24,154 nt of DNA from an uncultured Eubacteriales bacterium (GCA_934486895.1 CAKSQZ010000022.1:1-24154), one strand, 5' to 3'; positions 1 to 7,102 are shown, numbered from the stretch's first letter. A program made the numbers and translations. Notes: generated from the letters alone by a model not told the origin.

Positions 1-116
1 TTTCTTCTGCGTTGTTTAATTTTCAAGATGCCTTTTGCTCTCTCGCTCTTTTCGCAAATCCCTTATCTAAGCCATTTCCAGGCTCTCTTCGGAACCCGCC
101 GTTTCGCGAGTGCTAG
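1..116 (-). promoter_or_regulatory. Probable 5' leader of an rRNA operon leaving the window
   Basis: Read on the minus strand, this stretch follows a strong promoter and ends at the left edge with CTTGAAAATTAAACAACG. A CTTGAAAA-type motif like this is typical of the boxA-like antitermination region just upstream of 16S (and 23S) rRNA in Firmicutes. There is no open reading frame and the stretch is rich in short purine runs. I infer that a 16S rRNA gene begins just outside the window. No rRNA sequence itself is visible, so a tRNA or other stable-RNA leader remains possible. Confidence 0.6.
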
Positions 117-148
117 ATTATAATACCACACCTCCCCTCCATTGTCAA
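117..148 (-). promoter_or_regulatory. Strong promoter for the leftward stable-RNA transcript
   Basis: On the minus strand a perfect -35 box TTGACA (148 to 143) is followed after 17 bp by TATTAT (125 to 120), which overlaps TATAAT (122 to 117). An A/T-rich tract lies directly upstream of the -35 box and could act as an UP element. This architecture fits an rRNA promoter. The upstream A/T tract is shared with the terminator of the rnf operon. Confidence 0.75.
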
Positions 149-169
149 CCCCCTTTTTTTCTTTTTTTT

Positions 170-205
170 AAAAAAATTTCGCCCTGCGACAAAATCACAG
201 GGCAA
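170..205 (-). terminator. Rho-independent terminator of the rnf operon
   Basis: On the minus strand GCCCTG (203 to 198) pairs with CAGGGC (186 to 181), with further pairing of TGA with TCG inside the loop. A T-run at 176 to 170 follows shortly after. It lies just downstream of the rnfB stop codon and ahead of the promoter at 117-148, so it insulates rnf from the downstream transcript. Confidence 0.8.
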
Positions 206-219
206 AAGTGTTTTTTTAA

Positions 220-1005
220 TCAGTTTATGCACTTTTGAGGGCAGACTTCGACACATTTTCCGCAGCCGATACACTTTTCAGGGTCGATCTGAGCGCAGAA
301 ATCACTGATACTGACAGCGCCGTGCTCGCAAGCGCGAACGCACATCGAACAGCCGATACAACCCGCTTTACAGATCTTGCGGACGAGTGCGCCCTTATCG
401 TGGCTCACACAGCGAACCGTGAAGGTTTCAGCGCTCGGCACGATGTCGATAATACCCTTGGGGCAAGCCTTGGCGCATTTTCCGCAACCGCCGCATTTAT
501 CTGTATCGACAACGGCGAGCGAATTTTCGATCTTTATTGCTCCGAAATCGCAAACGCCGACACAGTCGCCGAGTCCGATACAGCCATAGCGGCAGGCTCC
601 CGCTCCGCCGAACAAACGGCTTGCTGCCGCGCATGACGGAAGACCGTCATACTCATAAGCGTCCTGCGTGTTTTCGCTATTGCCGCGGCATCTGACGACC
701 GCGTGCTTTTCGACAAAACCGCTGTTTTCAAGTCCGAGCGCATCGGCTATGGCAGAAGCAACCGCCGCGCCGCCCGGAGAACAGAGCGATGTATTATCGG
801 TTTCGCCTTTTGCAAGAGCCGCGGCATATCCGCTGCAGCCGGAAAAGCCGCATGAACCGCAGTTCGCGCCGGGCAGGATCTGCTCGATCATATCGGCGGT
901 CTCATCGCGTTTGACCGCCATAACGATAGCGGCGATGCTGAGTATCAGTCCCGATAAAAGACCGATAGATGAAAGGATTATCACTGTTAGCAGAATAGGA
1001 TTCAT
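220..1005 (-). CDS. rnfB: Rnf complex subunit B, polyferredoxin
   Basis: RnfB is the multi-cluster iron-sulfur subunit that passes electrons within the membrane-bound Rnf complex (ferredoxin:NAD+ oxidoreductase coupled to ion transport). The 261-residue protein has an N-terminal membrane segment (about residues 4-30). A Cys motif typical of the RnfB 4Fe-4S domain follows (C49, C52, C57, C75). Ferredoxin-type clusters come next: C138/C142/C148/C152, C171/C174/C177/C181, C216/C219/C222/C226 with an extra C212, and C245/C248/C251/C255. The ATG has a GGAGG ribosome site directly upstream, between the rnfA stop and rnfB. It is the last gene of rnfCDGEAB, as usual in Firmicutes, and is followed by a terminator. 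The number of ferredoxin modules varies in the family, and this version is within the usual range. Confidence 0.96.
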   Translation of the reverse strand: MNPILLTVIILSSIGLLSGLILSIAAIVMAVKRDETADMIEQILPGANCGSCGFSGCSGYAAALAKGETDNTSLCSPGGAAVASAIADALGLENSGFVEKHAVVRCRGNSENTQDAYEYDGLPSCAAASRLFGGAGACRYGCIGLGDCVGVCDFGAIKIENSLAVVDTDKCGGCGKCAKACPKGIIDIVPSAETFTVRCVSHDKGALVRKICKAGCIGCSMCVRACEHGAVSISDFCAQIDPEKCIGCGKCVEVCPQKCIN

Positions 1006-1017
1006 TTCGCCGCCTCC

Positions 1018-1608
1018 TTAAGAAATCAGGTTGTTTGCAATTCCCGAAAAGCCGAGGAACGACAGCGAAACGAGAGCCGCCGAGATAAGCGTTATCGGCA
1101 GGCCTTTCAAAAACTCAGGCACGGGCGACGCTTCGATCCTCGAACGCACTCCGGCAAACAGCACCATTGCAAGCATAAAGCCGAGACCTGCGCCGAGCGA
1201 GTTGACGAGCGACTCGGTATAGCTAAGTTCTTTTGTGAAATTGAGCAGTGTTACGCCGAGCACCGCGCAGTTTGTTGTGATAAGCGGCAGATAAATGCCG
1301 AGCGCATTATAAAGCGGAGGCAAATATTTTTTCAGCACGATCTCTACAAACTGAACGAGAGTTGCGATAATGAGGATAAAGACTATCGTTTGCAGATAGC
1401 CGAGGCCGTTCGGCTCGAGCAGATACGCATACACAGGGTAGGTAGCGGCGGTGGCAAGCACCATAACAAAGGTTACAGCGCAGCTCATGCCGAACGCGGT
1501 CGAAAGCTTTTTCGACACGCCGAGGAACGGGCAGATACCCATGAATTTTGATAGGACAAAGTTTTCGGAGAGTATTGCCGCAACAAGAATAACAAGCATT
1601 CCTTTCAT
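1018..1608 (-). CDS. rnfA: Rnf complex subunit A, integral membrane protein
   Basis: RnfA is a six-helix membrane subunit homologous to RnfE. The pair forms the core through which electrons cross the membrane. The 196-residue protein is hydrophobic throughout and carries the hallmark FVLSKFMGICPFLGVSKK region. C26 and C114 (in TTNCAVLG) match the cysteines that, in structures of Rnf and Na+-NQR, hold an intramembrane 2Fe-2S cluster together with two cysteines of the partner. Its ATG overlaps the last base of the rnfE stop codon, indicating translational coupling, and a GGAGG lies upstream inside rnfE. A start at M4 is possible but less likely. Confidence 0.96.
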   Translation of the reverse strand: MKGMLVILVAAILSENFVLSKFMGICPFLGVSKKLSTAFGMSCAVTFVMVLATAATYPVYAYLLEPNGLGYLQTIVFILIIATLVQFVEIVLKKYLPPLYNALGIYLPLITTNCAVLGVTLLNFTKELSYTESLVNSLGAGLGFMLAMVLFAGVRSRIEASPVPEFLKGLPITLISAALVSLSFLGFSGIANNLIS

Positions 1609-2282
1609 TATTCATGCGCCTCCTTTTCACATTCTTCACAGCCGCCGCACATTCCGCAGGCTTCACAGCCGGCGCTCTGTTTAGGCTCTTTGCCCATTTT
1701 GACAGCGAGCTTATTGGCACAGGCAACAAGGATACCGAACACGAAGAAGCCGCCGGGAGCCATTGTCATAACGAGCATGGGCTCGATATGCCCCGCAGTT
1801 ACAGCCATGCCGAAGATAGTGCCTGCTCCGAGCAGTTCTCTGATACCGCCCATCAAAAGCAGCGCCGCGGTAAATCCGACGCCCATTCCCAGAGCGTCGA
1901 GCGCACTCGGAAGCACCTTGTTTTTAGATGCGAACATTTCCGCTCTGCCGAGTATGATGCAGTTTACAACGATGAGCGGAAGGAAAATGCCGAGAGCATC
2001 GTTGATAGAGGGCAGATACGCTTTTGTGAGCATTTGAACGATCGTCACGAATGCGGCGATAATGGTTATGTATGCCGGTATTCTGACTTTATCGGGAATG
2101 ACATTCCGCAAAAGCGAGATGGCGATATTCGAGCCAAGCAAAACAATCGTTGCCGCAAGGCCCATTCCGACACCGTTCATTGCGCTTGTTGTGACGGCGA
2201 GAGTCGGGCAGGTGCCGAGGACTAATCTCAAAACCGGATTTTCGCGCACGATTCCCTTTGAAAATTCTTTGAAAAGACTCAT
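1608..2282 (-). CDS. rnfE: Rnf complex subunit E, integral membrane protein with Cys-rich tail
   Basis: RnfE is the second half of the RnfA/RnfE membrane pair. The 224-residue sequence begins MSLFKEFSKGIVRENPVLRL, a standard RnfE start, and has six predicted membrane helices. C25 (LGTCPTL) and C108 (VVNCIILG) are the counterparts of RnfA C26 and C114 and probably complete the intramembrane 2Fe-2S site. After the last helix comes an unusual hydrophilic tail with five cysteines exactly three residues apart (C206, C209, C212, C215, C218). The tail could bind a metal or cluster, which is inference. The gene overlaps rnfG upstream by 4 bp and rnfA downstream by 1 bp. Confidence 0.95.
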   Translation of the reverse strand: MSLFKEFSKGIVRENPVLRLVLGTCPTLAVTTSAMNGVGMGLAATIVLLGSNIAISLLRNVIPDKVRIPAYITIIAAFVTIVQMLTKAYLPSINDALGIFLPLIVVNCIILGRAEMFASKNKVLPSALDALGMGVGFTAALLLMGGIRELLGAGTIFGMAVTAGHIEPMLVMTMAPGGFFVFGILVACANKLAVKMGKEPKQSAGCEACGMCGGCEECEKEAHE

Positions 2283-2812
2283 TTTGCCGTCACCTCGCTT
2301 TCTACCGCCGAGAGCGCTTTATTAACAGCGTCTCTCACCGCTTTTGATGAAATGGTCGCGCCTGTTACAGCGTCGGCGTTTTCACCGAATTCGACCTTAC
2401 CTTTTATGCCGGAGAACTGCGATATAAAGCTGTCCTCCTTAACACGCTGACCGAGGCCTGCGGTTTCATCGTCACACGAAACGATGTCGATGTTTTTTAT
2501 GCTGTTGTCCGGCAAGACGCCGACCATAACGCTGATCTTGCCGCCGTAGCCGTTTTGCGACGACGAGACGACATAACCGATAGTTTCCGAGCCGCTCTCA
2601 GCCTTATATATAACGCAGCCGTCACGCTCGCCGAGCTCCGTGTACTTATCGGCAGGTAGCGCCTTTTGCATTGCGATTTTCTGCTTTTCGTCGTCCTGCG
2701 CGGCGATCTTATCTACGGTGAGCCCGTTTGTAAATGCGAGTGCCGCGCCGAGCAGAGCGCAGATCACAGTCAGAGTCACAGTGGGGACAAGCACATTTTT
2801 GAGATTTTTCAT
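2279..2812 (-). CDS. rnfG: Rnf complex subunit G, covalent FMN-binding protein
   Basis: RnfG carries a covalently bound FMN on the extracytoplasmic side of the Rnf complex. The 177-residue protein has one N-terminal membrane anchor (about residues 7-28) and then an FMN-binding domain. The flavinylation motif is TGATIS at residues 150-155, with T153 the likely attachment residue by comparison with the family's [ST]GAT[ST] consensus. Attachment needs an ApbE flavin transferase, which is not encoded in this window. The ATG overlaps the end of rnfD by 4 bp and the stop overlaps rnfE by 4 bp. Confidence 0.96.
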   Translation of the reverse strand: MKNLKNVLVPTVTLTVICALLGAALAFTNGLTVDKIAAQDDEKQKIAMQKALPADKYTELGERDGCVIYKAESGSETIGYVVSSSQNGYGGKISVMVGVLPDNSIKNIDIVSCDDETAGLGQRVKEDSFISQFSGIKGKVEFGENADAVTGATISSKAVRDAVNKALSAVESEVTAK

Positions 2813-3753
2813 TCCTGCGCCTCCTTCACTGCTCCGAACGGCTTTTTACGGGTGAGCCGATCGATATGCGGAGTTATGATATTCATTATGATAATGGAAT
2901 ACGAAACGCCCTCCGGAAGCGAACCGAAAATTCTGATAAACGCTGTTATTGCACCGCAGCCGATCGCATAGATGATCTTTCCTTTGGTTGTGACGGGCGA
3001 TGTTGCATAATCGGTCGCCATAAACACAGCTCCGAGCAAAAGTCCGCCCGACAGCACTTCATACAGCGGATCATATCCTGCACAGAAAGTAAGAAGAGCC
3101 GTTGTGCCGACGAAAAAGAGCGGGATCACCGGAGAGATGACACGGCGCATCACAAGATAGACACCGCCTATGAGTATTGCAAGTGCGCAGGTCTCGCCGA
3201 GGCAGCCGCCTGTCTGACCGAAGAAAAGGTCGGTGATCGAGGCCGGCTCGCCGCCGTTTTTCAAAAGTGCGAGCGGTGTTGCGCCGGTAACGACATCGGA
3301 CGCGCCCGACTGATATGTCATCGGAAGCATCCATGTAGACATCGCTTTTGTGAAAGAGTTCATCAGCACTATTCTGCCGATGAGCGCAGGGTTTACAAAG
3401 TTATGGCCGATGCCTCCGAACATCTGCTTTACAACGATTATCGACACAGCGCTGCCGATAGCCGCCATCCAAAGCGGGATCGTTGCCGGCAGGTTATAAG
3501 CTAAAAGCAGGCCTGTGACAACTGCGGAAAGATCGCCTATCGTGCAGTCCCTCTTCATAATCCTGCGGCTTAAATACTCGCTTATCACGGCGACTGCAAC
3601 GCAGGTGATGATAACAAAGAGCGATCTTACGCCGAATATCACAACAGACGCCGCTCCTGCCGGAAGCAGAGCTAATATAACATCGAGCATAATGCCGCGT
3701 GTTGTGGCGGTGCTTTTAATATGCGGATTTGCCGAAACGGTAAGTTTGCTCAT
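2809..3753 (-). CDS. rnfD: Rnf complex subunit D, membrane flavoprotein
   Basis: RnfD is a multi-helix membrane subunit with covalent FMN, related to NqrB. The open frame is longer, but I place the start at the ATG giving MSKLTVSANPHIKS (314 residues). This matches family N-termini, has GGGAGGGA just upstream, and sits 2 bp after the rnfC stop. The conserved IGHNFVNPALIGR segment lies at about residues 115-127. The flavinylation motif VTGATPLA lies at 155-162, with T159 the predicted FMN site. Ten or so hydrophobic helices fill the rest. It overlaps rnfG by 4 bp. Confidence 0.95.
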   Translation of the reverse strand: MSKLTVSANPHIKSTATTRGIMLDVILALLPAGAASVVIFGVRSLFVIITCVAVAVISEYLSRRIMKRDCTIGDLSAVVTGLLLAYNLPATIPLWMAAIGSAVSIIVVKQMFGGIGHNFVNPALIGRIVLMNSFTKAMSTWMLPMTYQSGASDVVTGATPLALLKNGGEPASITDLFFGQTGGCLGETCALAILIGGVYLVMRRVISPVIPLFFVGTTALLTFCAGYDPLYEVLSGGLLLGAVFMATDYATSPVTTKGKIIYAIGCGAITAFIRIFGSLPEGVSYSIIIMNIITPHIDRLTRKKPFGAVKEAQE

Positions 3754-3755
3754 GT

Positions 3756-5099
3756 TTATCCCTCCCTGCCTTCCTTGATTTTTTGCTTTGCGAGCCGCAT
3801 GACCTGAACGAGCGGGCGCTTTGCGGGACAGGCAAAGGCACAGCTTCCGCACTCCATACAGTTCATTGCGCCGAGCTTTGAAAGATCATCGGTATCCGAA
3901 AGAGTCACTGCGCGCTCAATGGCGGCGGGCATAAGACTCATCGGGCAGGCTTTAACGCATCTGCCGCAACGGATACAGTCCGAATAGCCGGATTTGCCGA
4001 CCGATTTTTCATCAAACGCCAAAATTGCGTTGTTATGTTTTGTTACAACGATCTCATCATTCGGCACGGCAAAGCCCATCATCGGACCGCCGAAGATCAG
4101 CTTTTTCGGCTCTGCTTTATAACCGCCTGTGAAATCGATAATGTCTTTCGCACTCGCACCTATCGGAACACGGACATTCATCGGATTGGCTACGGCGCTG
4201 CCATCGATCGTCAGTCTTTTGCTGACAAGCGGCATACCTGTTTTAAGATATCTTCCGATCGAGCCGAGCGTTGTAATATTCATAACGATACAGCCGACCG
4301 CCGCAGGAAGTCCTCCGGGCGGAATTTTTCTGCCTGTTGCGGCATAGACCGTCATCTTCTCGGCACCGCGCGGATAGACCGATCTTACTTTCATAACGCG
4401 CACGGAATTATCGCTGTCCTGCCTGTCGGACACGACTTTGAGCAGTTTTTCTATTGCAAGCGGTTTATTATCTTCAATAACAAAAATAACATTTTTAATA
4501 TCCATCAGCCGCTTTATTGTGTAGACCGCATTGAGAATATCATCGCTGTTTTCGATTATCTCGCGATAGTCCGCAGTAATATACGGCTCACACTCCGCTC
4601 CGTTTACAACGAGCGTGTCGGCATCCTTCGCACCTTTAATCTTAACATAAGTCGGAAAGCCTGCTCCTCCGAGCCCCACGATTCCGCTTTTGCGGATAGC
4701 CTCGGTAAGTTGTTCGCCTGTTTCGACCGCAGGCGGCTTTATAGTGTCATCGGGTGTCTGCTCACCGTCCGCCTCGATAACGACGGCTTTGCTGACACAG
4801 CCGCTCGACATAACACGGTCTTCAATGCTTTTAACAGTACCGGATACGCTCGAATACACAGGGACACTCAATCCGTCCGCCGCATCGCCGACCGGTGTGC
4901 CGACGCATACACGGTCTCCCGGCTTTACACACACGACCGACGGCGCGCCGATATGCTGGCTCATCATTATCGCGACCGATCTCGGCGGCGTCATATCGAC
5001 AGTTGCACATTCGGCTGTGTTTTTACAGTGCGGGACACGGGCTCCTCCGCGCACTCTTGCCGCAGGCTTTATATACTCACGGCTGATATTATTTCCCAA
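3756..5099 (-). CDS. rnfC: Rnf complex subunit C, NADH-binding iron-sulfur flavoprotein
   Basis: RnfC is the soluble subunit that meets NAD(H) on the cytoplasmic side, homologous to NuoF/NqrF-like modules. The 447-residue protein shows the RnfC N-domain (SQHIGAP at 47-53), the nucleotide/FMN loop GLGGAGFPT (142-150), AECEPY (168-173), and two 4Fe-4S motifs: C375/C378/C381/C385 and C414/C417/C420/C424. The start codon is TTG. A stop lies three codons upstream in frame, and starting here keeps the conserved VRGGARVPHCKNTA segment. A GAGGGG lies about 12 nt upstream, a rather long spacing. It is the first gene of the operon, preceded by a structured leader and the promoter near 5300. Confidence 0.94.
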   Translation of the reverse strand: MGNNISREYIKPAARVRGGARVPHCKNTAECATVDMTPPRSVAIMMSQHIGAPSVVCVKPGDRVCVGTPVGDAADGLSVPVYSSVSGTVKSIEDRVMSSGCVSKAVVIEADGEQTPDDTIKPPAVETGEQLTEAIRKSGIVGLGGAGFPTYVKIKGAKDADTLVVNGAECEPYITADYREIIENSDDILNAVYTIKRLMDIKNVIFVIEDNKPLAIEKLLKVVSDRQDSDNSVRVMKVRSVYPRGAEKMTVYAATGRKIPPGGLPAAVGCIVMNITTLGSIGRYLKTGMPLVSKRLTIDGSAVANPMNVRVPIGASAKDIIDFTGGYKAEPKKLIFGGPMMGFAVPNDEIVVTKHNNAILAFDEKSVGKSGYSDCIRCGRCVKACPMSLMPAAIERAVTLSDTDDLSKLGAMNCMECGSCAFACPAKRPLVQVMRLAKQKIKEGREG

Positions 5100-5129
5100 A
5101 AGTAGTCACAACCCCTCATAATAATCTTA

Positions 5130-5250
5130 ATAATTTCAGTGCAAATGTCTTCTGCCGTTAACATGAGGCGGAGGACATCCGGATTTCCCCTCTGAAAAAC
5201 CGAGGAGCTTAACGCTCCTTTGCACTGCTTGAACCCTGTCGCAAAACCTG
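5130..5250 (-). ncRNA. Structured leader element (copy A) upstream of rnfC
   Basis: This element lies in the rnfC 5' leader. Its first 37 nt on the minus strand (5250 to 5214) match 7015-7051 on the plus strand at 31 of 37 positions, including TTGCGACAG and TTCAAGCAGTGCAA. Pairing is visible: CAGTGCAAA (5227 to 5219) with TTTGCACTG (5145 to 5137), a perfect 9-bp closing stem. Inside it is a hairpin GGAGC (5218 to 5214)/GCTCC (5208 to 5204). I do not recognise it as a known riboswitch class. It could be a cis-acting RNA or a small dispersed repeat. A 39-codon frame without a ribosome site also spans it. Confidence 0.5.
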
Positions 5251-5296
5251 CTCATTTTAAACAAAGCAAAGTATTGCTCCGATTCAAATTCCATAC

Positions 5297-5324
5297 ATTA
5301 TACATACTAACATAGCGGTGTCGA
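5297..5324 (-). promoter_or_regulatory. Promoter of the rnf operon
   Basis: On the minus strand TCGACA (5324 to 5319, 5 of 6 matches to the -35 consensus) is followed after 16 bp by a perfect TATAAT (5302 to 5297). Transcription would start near 5290, giving a leader of about 190 nt before the rnfC TTG codon. Confidence 0.65.
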
Positions 5325-5379
5325 ATTTTCAACGATTTTTTGTTTTTGCGGTGGAATTTTAAAAAAGGTTATTTTATTG

Positions 5380-5408
5380 TTGCACAGATGCTTATTTTTT
5401 GATATAAT
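5380..5408 (+). promoter_or_regulatory. Promoter of thyX-tmk
   Basis: TTGCAC (5380-5385) is followed after 17 bp by TATAAT (5403-5408). The start of transcription would be near 5415, so thyX has a leader of about 150 nt. It diverges from the rnf promoter, about 55 bp apart, with an A/T-rich stretch between. Confidence 0.65.
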
Positions 5409-5414
5409 TATAGT

Positions 5415-5565
5415 GCTGTTTTATGCACAGATTTCTTATGAGTGCAGTTGCACGGTACAATGATATTAAGTTATGTCGGTCATGCTTACGCAAATTCACC
5501 GCATTCTGCCTGCCGCGGCAACGATAGATTCAGATCACTGCAATTAAAAATACGGAGGAGTTAGA
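5415..5565 (+). other. Long 5' leader of thyX, unassigned
   Basis: About 150 nt without a gene. It contains small hairpins, GTGC/GCAC at 5442-5453 and the self-complementary TGCCGCGGCA at 5511-5520, and ends with the thyX ribosome site (GGAGGAG). I see no match to the tetrahydrofolate riboswitch or other classes I know, and no T-run that would make an attenuator. A regulatory role is possible but not shown. Confidence 0.35.
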
Positions 5566-6327
5566 ATGAAGGTCATACTGCTGGCTCACACGCCCGAGCC
5601 CGAAAAAACGATTGCCGCAGCCGCTAAGCTGTGCTATTCGCCGTCCGGAGTGACCGAGCTTAAAGACTCGCTGACGGACGACAAAGCCGCAGGCTTTGTC
5701 GAGATGCTTGCCGAGATAGGTCACGAAAGTCCTATTGAACACGCAAGTTTTACATTTGGAATAGAGGGTGTTTCCAGAGCGTTTCTGGCTCAGATAACAC
5801 GGCACAGGATTGCTTCATATTCGGTTCAGAGTCAAAGATATGTTAAAAAGGATGCATTCGATTATATCATGCCGCCCGAGATCGAAAAGAACGCCGAAGC
5901 AAAGGCGGAATATGAAAAGGCTATGGCGCAGTGTCAAGAACATTACGACAAAATAGCCGAGATCCTAACCGATGTTCACTTCAAAGAGATGACAGCGAAC
6001 GGAATTGATGAAAAAACCGCGAAACGAAATGCATCGAAAAAAGCCATTGAGGACGCGAGATTCGTTCTGCCGAACGCTTGCGACACCAAGATGGTAGTTA
6101 CAATGAATGCAAGAAGTCTTATGAACTTTTTTGCTCACCGCTGCTGCAACCGTGCGCAATGGGAGATCAGAGCGGTTGCGGACGAAATGCTCAGACTTGT
6201 TAAAGAAGTCGCGCCCGAACTGTTTAAATACGCAGGTCCCTCATGCCTCAGAGGCGGTTGCCCCGAGGGTAAGATGAGCTGCGGAAAGCTGAAAGAAATG
6301 AGAGAGAAGTATCTTAAAAATGGGTAA
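5566..6327 (+). CDS. thyX: Flavin-dependent thymidylate synthase
   Basis: ThyX makes dTMP from dUMP with methylenetetrahydrofolate and FADH2/NADPH, replacing ThyA. The 253-residue protein has the ThyX signature RHRIASYSVQSQRY at residues 79-92 (consensus RHRxxSxxxxSxR) that binds FAD and dUMP. Further family features are ESPIEHASFTF (54-64) and the C-terminal NARSLMNFFAHRCCNRAQWE (181-200). The tail GPSCLRGGCPEGKMSCG (224-240) has three cysteines and could bind a metal, as a similar Cys-bearing tail seems common in clostridial homologues. The start follows a GGAGGAG site. The stop overlaps tmk by 8 bp, pairing dTMP synthesis with its phosphorylation. Confidence 0.97.
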   Translation: MKVILLAHTPEPEKTIAAAAKLCYSPSGVTELKDSLTDDKAAGFVEMLAEIGHESPIEHASFTFGIEGVSRAFLAQITRHRIASYSVQSQRYVKKDAFDYIMPPEIEKNAEAKAEYEKAMAQCQEHYDKIAEILTDVHFKEMTANGIDEKTAKRNASKKAIEDARFVLPNACDTKMVVTMNARSLMNFFAHRCCNRAQWEIRAVADEMLRLVKEVAPELFKYAGPSCLRGGCPEGKMSCGKLKEMREKYLKNG

Positions 6328-6991
6328 GCTGATCGTTTTTGAAGGGCTTGACGGCAGCGGAAAATCGACGCAGCTTGAACGGTTCACTTCATATTTAGAT
6401 GAAAAGGGCGGAAATTACCGCCGAATAAAACTGCCGGACTACGACAGCGAATCAAGCGCTCTTGTGAGAATGTATTTAAACGGTGAATTCGGAACACATC
6501 CCGACGATGTGAATGCTTATGCCGCGTCGTCGTTTTACGCGGTGGACAGATACGCCGGCTTCAAGAGCGACTGGGGACGCGATTATGAAAACGGCGTTCC
6601 GATAGTGGCGGACAGATACACCACTTCAAACGCAATTCATCAGGCATCAAAGCTGCCGGAAAACAAGACAGACGGTTATCTTCACTGGCTTTATGACTTT
6701 GAGTTTAATAAGCTCGGTCTGCCGAAGCCCGACTGTGTTTTATTTTTTGATATGCCGCCGGAGATCTCTCAGCGGCTTATGAGCGGAAGATACAAAAACG
6801 ATGAAAGCAAAAAGGATATTCACGAGCGAGACACCGAATATCTCGACCGTTGCAGAAAGGCGGCTTTGCACTCGGCAAAGGTGCTTGGGTGGACGATCGT
6901 TGAATGTGCTAAATTCGGGGAGCCGCTCGGTATTGACGAGATAGCCGCCAAGGTGAGAGATATTCTCGGCGGTGTTTTTAAATCGGAGTAA
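6320..6991 (+). CDS. tmk: Thymidylate kinase
   Basis: Tmk phosphorylates dTMP to dTDP. The 223-residue protein starts with the P-loop FEGLDGSGKST (7-17) and has the DRY motif (D98-R99-Y100) in VADRYTTSNAIHQ, both standard for the family. The C-terminal half (LPKPDCVLFFDMPPEISQRL and a lid region rich in Arg/Lys/Asp) fits the nucleoside monophosphate kinase fold. Length is close to the usual 205-225. The ATG lies inside the end of thyX (8-bp overlap), so the two genes are almost certainly co-translated. It is followed by a hairpin. Confidence 0.94.
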   Translation: MGKLIVFEGLDGSGKSTQLERFTSYLDEKGGNYRRIKLPDYDSESSALVRMYLNGEFGTHPDDVNAYAASSFYAVDRYAGFKSDWGRDYENGVPIVADRYTTSNAIHQASKLPENKTDGYLHWLYDFEFNKLGLPKPDCVLFFDMPPEISQRLMSGRYKNDESKKDIHERDTEYLDRCRKAALHSAKVLGWTIVECAKFGEPLGIDEIAAKVRDILGGVFKSE

Positions 6992-6992
6992 C

Positions 6993-7020
6993 ACTCTGCC
7001 TTGCCTGCAAGGGGCAGAGT
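6993..7020 (+). terminator. Hairpin after tmk, weak terminator candidate
   Basis: ACTCTGCC (6993-7000) pairs perfectly with GGCAGAGT (7013-7020), with an inner TTGC/GCAA stem. It begins one base after the tmk stop. Only two T residues follow, so termination would be inefficient. It abuts and slightly overlaps the repeated element copy B and may be part of that structure instead. Confidence 0.45.
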
Positions 7021-7102
7021 TTGCGACAGACTTCAAGCAGTGCAAGAGAGCTTTGGCTCCACAGAATGTCTCCGCCGCCTTTAAAGACGGGAACATATGT
7101 AC
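7015..7102 (+). ncRNA. Structured repeat element (copy B) upstream of the DJ-1 gene
   Basis: The first 37 nt (7015-7051) match the core of the element in front of rnfC (31 of 37). A GAGC/GCTC hairpin is kept with a different loop (about 7048-7059), and a CTCCGCC block at 7070-7076 matches the block further on in copy A. A short CCG...CGG hairpin (7075-7090) also has a counterpart. The long closing stem of copy A is not preserved, so this copy may be degenerate or fold differently. The family is not recognised. Confidence 0.45.

Noticed and set aside
4035..5105. Long plus-strand open frame opposite rnfC
   Set aside because: The rnfC reading on the minus strand carries all expected motifs; the opposite frame shows none and is a shadow.
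5130..5250. Resemblance of the copy A 3' part (GGGGAAATCC, a CTCCGCC block, CAGAAGACA) to a cobalamin riboswitch
   Set aside because: The B12-box arrangement, its spacing and the P6 region are not present, and copy B lacks the GGGGAA part. The similarity is too loose for a call.
5136..5255. A 39-codon frame (minus strand) through leader element copy A, similar over 13 codons to the same frame in copy B
   Set aside because: No ribosome site precedes its ATG, copy B has no start and soon stops, and differences are not concentrated at third positions. RNA pairing explains the conservation better, though a leader peptide is not excluded.
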